Shown here: positions 4,599-7,676 of the stretch, piece by piece
Position numbering within the stretch: position 1 is the stretch's first letter
Layout of the letters: each line of letters opens with the position of its first letter
NCBI GenBank assembly: GCA_021772195.1
Contig: JAJFML010000097.1
Span: forward strand, 1 to 7,676
Length of the DNA: 7,676 nt
Source: Chlamydiota bacterium
GTDB taxonomy: Bacteria > Chlamydiota > Chlamydiia > Chlamydiales > SM23-39
Reading direction: 5' to 3'
The notes under the pieces: model-generated
The model's input: the letters and a program-made list of their open reading frames with translations, nothing else
Told to the model about the DNA's origin: nothing
The model's database searches: none
Made by a program: the position numbers and the translations under genes

Positions 4599-6647
4599 TT
4601 GAAAGGCACATTGCTTGTTTTTTTTATAAAGCCAAAAGCTTTTATCTTTTTAAGCGTTTTTCTTATTTTAACTAATATTACATGTGCTGAGTCAGTTTCG
4701 GATAGTATTGAGGTCGGTGAAGTTGGTGCTATCGATATCGGTGGCTCTGACCAATTGCCCGAGACCTACAGGCAAGGTCAAGGGTATGACAATCAAGATG
4801 AGATTTATACCGACCCATCCTATGAGATGGATAAAGGACCCTCCGAGCAGTTTGAAGAAGCTCCCAAAAGTTCAACTGAAGATCCGAGAGAAGATGAGGA
4901 AGTCTTTGAAGGCGATCTTGATGCAAGCTGTGATGATGAAGAGATAAACCCTTGTGAAGATACACTTGCTCTAGAAGGTAGGGCTTACGAACATGAGCTA
5001 AGGGGGGACTTTAGTGATGCTAGGTCCATTTATAGAACTCTTCTAGAATGCGAACCCGATAATCCCGTTTACAACTATCGATTGGGTAGAGTCCTCTCTT
5101 GGCAGGGGAGATGGATGGAGTCTGAGAAGAGGTTAACCCGCGCAATTGAACTAAGGCCTGGTTACTACGATGCTGAAATGGCTCTTGGCGTTCTTTATCT
5201 TTGGCAAAATAAGTTATGTGCCGCCGAAGAGCTCTTTGATCGATACCCTGAAAGTATGTACGCCCAAGAGAATTTGGGTAAAATCGATATGCGAAGAGGC
5301 GATTACGCCTGTGCTAAGGACAAGTTCATATTCATTTTACGTCTAGATCCCGGCAATAGAGAGGTTAGAAGAGCTCTTGCTGCTGCCTGTGCAGGTCTAA
5401 GAGATTACTCTGGTCATGAGCGTGTTCTTCTTCAAGAAGGTGAGGATGCACCTGAGGCTACGCCATCTCCTGCTCCTCTTTTGAAATTCATATCATATAT
5501 TAGTGAGAAGATCCTGGGGAAAAAGCAGGTAAAACCTAATATTCTTCCAACGATAGATATCTCAATTCCCGAATATGCAAAGGAAGTGCTTGTAGAATAT
5601 ACAAACGATTTTCCTAATGATGACTTAGGATGGAGAGATCTTTTTGCAGTTAAGCATCATACAAATTATTGGATGAATACAAGAGGGGGATACTCTTGGT
5701 ATGAAGAGACTGACTTGTCAAACAGTGATGTTTGCGTTACCGATGTAATCACAGATTATTCTATTTCTGCCTACTTTCCTGTTTTAAATGAATATCTCTT
5801 TTGGATAAGACCTTTTATAGATACTAGAACACAAACAGTTAGGAATGATACCACCTCTCTAGAAAGAGAATATTTTGATGCGATTTTAACAGGTGCCGAA
5901 GTAGGTGGTACATGGTATCTGCCTAGAGATTGGTCGTGGAATCTTGCTTTGAGAGTAGAGACATCGCTCAAGAAGGGAAGTTCCTTCTTAAAATTAAATG
6001 AGAAGACCCTCGTTCTTCCCTACACATCCTTTGTTTATGATACTGTCTCTGACACTTTTGTCTTAGATGGGGGACTCGATTCTCTTTTGGTTAGAGACTT
6101 TGCAAATTTAGAGTATAAGCTCCTTCAGACAGGCTATATAGGTGCCGATTACATGCACTATTTTAGCGGTAACTTGAAGCCGTTTACAAATGTTGCCCTT
6201 AGAGGGATTTTTTACGATGAGATAGAAGACAAGAACAACATTCAAGGAATGGAGCGATTGCAAGTTGGAATGTATGCGCCTGGTTGGGTAGATAGGCTCG
6301 CTTTCTACTACCAATTGGAACATACCCATTTTGACAATGTCGTAGCTGCCTATCCCTCTTGGAAAAATAGAGTATCAAATAGTTTGGGTATCGATCTTAA
6401 ACTAAGAGATGATGGAACAATCTTAGAAGCCTCTTATGTTTATAGTTTCGTTTATTTGAAGGACTTTTCAACAGTGGGAGGGGTTGTGATCCCTGGAGAT
6501 ACAACATTCCATTCTCACTATCTCTTTGCAGATCTCTCACAGAGGTGGAAAGACGCTATTTTATTAGGCGTACAAGGACGTTATTACATCTCAAGCTTTC
6601 CCTATCATGCTTTTAGAGCAAGTGGAAGGTTGGAATGGGTATTTTAG
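4599..6647 (+). CDS. Outer membrane protein: signal peptide, acidic linker, TPR domain and C-terminal beta-barrel
   Basis: 682 aa from a TTG start. Residues 1-30 form a signal peptide with a long hydrophobic stretch (AFIFLSVFLILTNITC); its Cys does not sit in a good lipobox, so ordinary Sec cleavage is more likely. Residues 31-120 are a low-complexity, strongly acidic linker (about 30 Asp/Glu against 4 Lys/Arg). Residues about 122-275 are tandem TPR-type helices: GDFSDARSIYRTLLECEPDN (136-155), the block 156-189 ending TRAIELRPGYY, a repeat at about 190-217, and RRGDYACAKDKFIFILRLDP (232-251). From about 340 to 682 the sequence alternates aromatic-rich amphipathic strands and ends in LEWVF, the terminal Phe being the usual signal for BAM-dependent insertion. 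TPR followed by an outer-membrane barrel is the plan of exopolysaccharide export proteins such as PgaA, BcsC and AlgK/AlgE, and of YaiO-like proteins. The next gene starts 7 nt downstream, so they are probably co-transcribed. A role in polysaccharide export is inferred; the cargo is unknown. Confidence 0.75.
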   Translation: MKGTLLVFFIKPKAFIFLSVFLILTNITCAESVSDSIEVGEVGAIDIGGSDQLPETYRQGQGYDNQDEIYTDPSYEMDKGPSEQFEEAPKSSTEDPREDEEVFEGDLDASCDDEEINPCEDTLALEGRAYEHELRGDFSDARSIYRTLLECEPDNPVYNYRLGRVLSWQGRWMESEKRLTRAIELRPGYYDAEMALGVLYLWQNKLCAAEELFDRYPESMYAQENLGKIDMRRGDYACAKDKFIFILRLDPGNREVRRALAAACAGLRDYSGHERVLLQEGEDAPEATPSPAPLLKFISYISEKILGKKQVKPNILPTIDISIPEYAKEVLVEYTNDFPNDDLGWRDLFAVKHHTNYWMNTRGGYSWYEETDLSNSDVCVTDVITDYSISAYFPVLNEYLFWIRPFIDTRTQTVRNDTTSLEREYFDAILTGAEVGGTWYLPRDWSWNLALRVETSLKKGSSFLKLNEKTLVLPYTSFVYDTVSDTFVLDGGLDSLLVRDFANLEYKLLQTGYIGADYMHYFSGNLKPFTNVALRGIFYDEIEDKNNIQGMERLQVGMYAPGWVDRLAFYYQLEHTHFDNVVAAYPSWKNRVSNSLGIDLKLRDDGTILEASYVYSFVYLKDFSTVGGVVIPGDTTFHSHYLFADLSQRWKDAILLGVQGRYYISSFPYHAFRASGRLEWVF

Positions 6648-6654
6648 GAGAATT

Positions 6655-7676
6655 ATGTTAACTAATTATATTACTTATTCATCGCTTACAGTCATTCTAA
6701 CAGGCTTAATAACTATTACTTTAGCTCTGTTCGTGTTTTCCTACCTTACACGCTTGACACTTAAAAAAAATCGAGAGAGACATGAGAGAATTTATCAAAA
6801 TGCTGAAAAATGGATTACTGAGTCTTTAAAAAAACATCAGAGTGACCTTCCTTCAAGGAGAATAACATCTTTTTTTAAGCATGTTTTAACGGTCTTGCCT
6901 CTTTTAGAAAAATTGAATGATGCAAATGATCATGCTGCGTGGCAAAAACTGAAAAGCAATTTGGTTACAAAAGTCCTTCTTCCAAAAGCTAGAAAATGGT
7001 CTTCGTCATATTTTGTTAAAAATCGCCATTTAGCTTGCAGATGTTTTGCTCTACACGCAGAGATAGAAGATGTAGATAAGATAAGAATGCTACTTTCAGA
7101 TCGTCAAATTACTGTCCAAATTCAGGCGTCTTTTGCAGCTGTAACGCACTTTTTAGAGACGAAGCATGATGAGCTTATTAGAATTGCTGTACGCGATATG
7201 AAAGAGCAGTCACCTAAATGGCGATTTGCTTATAAAGAAGCTTTTGTCTTGGGGAAAAAACCGATCACTAATTGGCTTGAACAAGAGATCAAAAAAGAAA
7301 AAGATCCAGGGACAAGAACTGTAATCTTAGATATTTTATCTGAAATGACAGGTCATGATGTTGTTCAATACATAGAAGAGGATCTCTTGTCGAAAGATAA
7401 GAATTTGCGTTTGATGGCAATCAATATCTTGACCCGGTTTCCAGATCAGGAACATGCAAAAGAGTTAAAAGAGTTTGCTCATGATGTCAATGAAGAGACG
7501 AAAATATCTGCAATCGATGCCTACTCTACTATGATGAAAATCAAGGCAATACCACTTCTGAAAGAGCTTCTTCATGATCCTTCCTGGGAGGTTTGTCTGC
7601 ACTCTGCACTCCACTTAAGAAAACTTGGAGATAGCGGTAGAAAAATTTTAGAGGATCAGAAAAAGGACGAAAAGAC
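6655..7676 (+). CDS. Membrane-anchored HEAT-repeat protein, 3' end beyond the window
   Basis: At least 340 codons are open to the right edge, with no stop. The ATG at 6655 has AGGAG at 6646-6650, which overlaps the stop of the upstream gene, so the two are translationally close-coupled. Residues about 10-33 form one transmembrane helix (LTVILTGLITITLALFVFSY) followed by basic LKKNRER, which suggests a cytoplasmic C-terminal domain. Residues about 120-335 are helical HEAT/ARM-type repeats, clearest at DKNLRLMAINILTRF (248-262), ETKISAIDAYSTMMKIKAIP (281-300) and DPSWEVCLHSALHLRKLGDS (308-327). HEAT arrays are protein-binding scaffolds. Next to a TPR-barrel export protein, it may organise or regulate an inner-membrane polysaccharide synthase encoded further right; this is inference from context. 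No enzymatic motif is visible. Confidence 0.72.
   Translation, partial: MLTNYITYSSLTVILTGLITITLALFVFSYLTRLTLKKNRERHERIYQNAEKWITESLKKHQSDLPSRRITSFFKHVLTVLPLLEKLNDANDHAAWQKLKSNLVTKVLLPKARKWSSSYFVKNRHLACRCFALHAEIEDVDKIRMLLSDRQITVQIQASFAAVTHFLETKHDELIRIAVRDMKEQSPKWRFAYKEAFVLGKKPITNWLEQEIKKEKDPGTRTVILDILSEMTGHDVVQYIEEDLLSKDKNLRLMAINILTRFPDQEHAKELKEFAHDVNEETKISAIDAYSTMMKIKAIPLLKELLHDPSWEVCLHSALHLRKLGDSGRKILEDQKKDEK

Noticed and set aside
4490..4675. Plus-strand frame of 61 codons starting GTG at 4490
   Set aside because: It overlaps the signal peptide region of the TPR-barrel gene in another frame, has no ribosome binding site at its start, ends in Lys/Phe-rich translation typical of an AT-rich shadow frame, and resembles no family I know.
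4676..4692. Lipoprotein signal (Cys29) in the TPR-barrel protein
   Set aside because: The residues before Cys (NIT) do not fit a lipobox, which needs Gly, Ala or Ser at -1; ordinary signal peptidase cleavage is more likely.
4684..4965. Two frames (one on each strand) overlapping the acidic linker of the TPR-barrel protein
   Set aside because: These arise from the biased GA-rich codons of the linker; no start signal and no family resemblance.

Overview
This AT-rich window looks like accessory DNA of a Gram-negative bacterium. The evidence is an outer-membrane-type beta-barrel protein, several Sec-type signal peptides and strong AGGA-type ribosome binding sites. The group cannot be fixed from sequence alone. 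Secreted eukaryote-like glycosyltransferases, gene decay and low GC would fit an amoeba- or host-associated bacterium such as an environmental chlamydia or a Legionella-like organism, but this is inference.

Layout: (1) 61-1758 (+) encodes a secreted two-domain protein, an N-terminal SAM-methyltransferase-like domain fused to a C-terminal GT10 (fucosyltransferase-type) domain. It converges, through a small hairpin, on a minus-strand glycosyltransferase block. (2) 1773-4548 (-) is a decaying block, read from right to left. It starts with a gutted exostosin-like gene (copy A) interrupted by a 158-160 bp hairpin/MITE-like element. An intact exostosin-like gene (copy B, 3146-4162) follows, then a frameshifted and truncated third copy (copy C, about 2622-3090). 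Last is a GT32 (DXD) glycosyltransferase that is intact except for one in-frame TAA directly after its DXD motif (1773-2618). (3) 4599-7676 (+) runs divergently. It holds a signal peptide-acidic linker-TPR-beta-barrel outer membrane protein and, 7 nt downstream, a membrane-anchored HEAT-repeat protein that runs off the window. This pair resembles the envelope part of an exopolysaccharide synthesis/export cluster; any synthase would lie to the right.

The common theme is glycan chemistry at or beyond the envelope. All glycosyltransferase genes whose 5' end survives begin with a signal peptide, which is unusual because most bacterial glycosyltransferases work in the cytosol on nucleotide sugars. 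The minus-strand block shows birth and death of such genes: tandem duplication, mobile-element insertion, internal deletion, frameshift and a fresh nonsense mutation. Only the GT10 fusion and exostosin-like copy B remain intact. No tRNA, rRNA, CRISPR array or full insertion sequence was seen.
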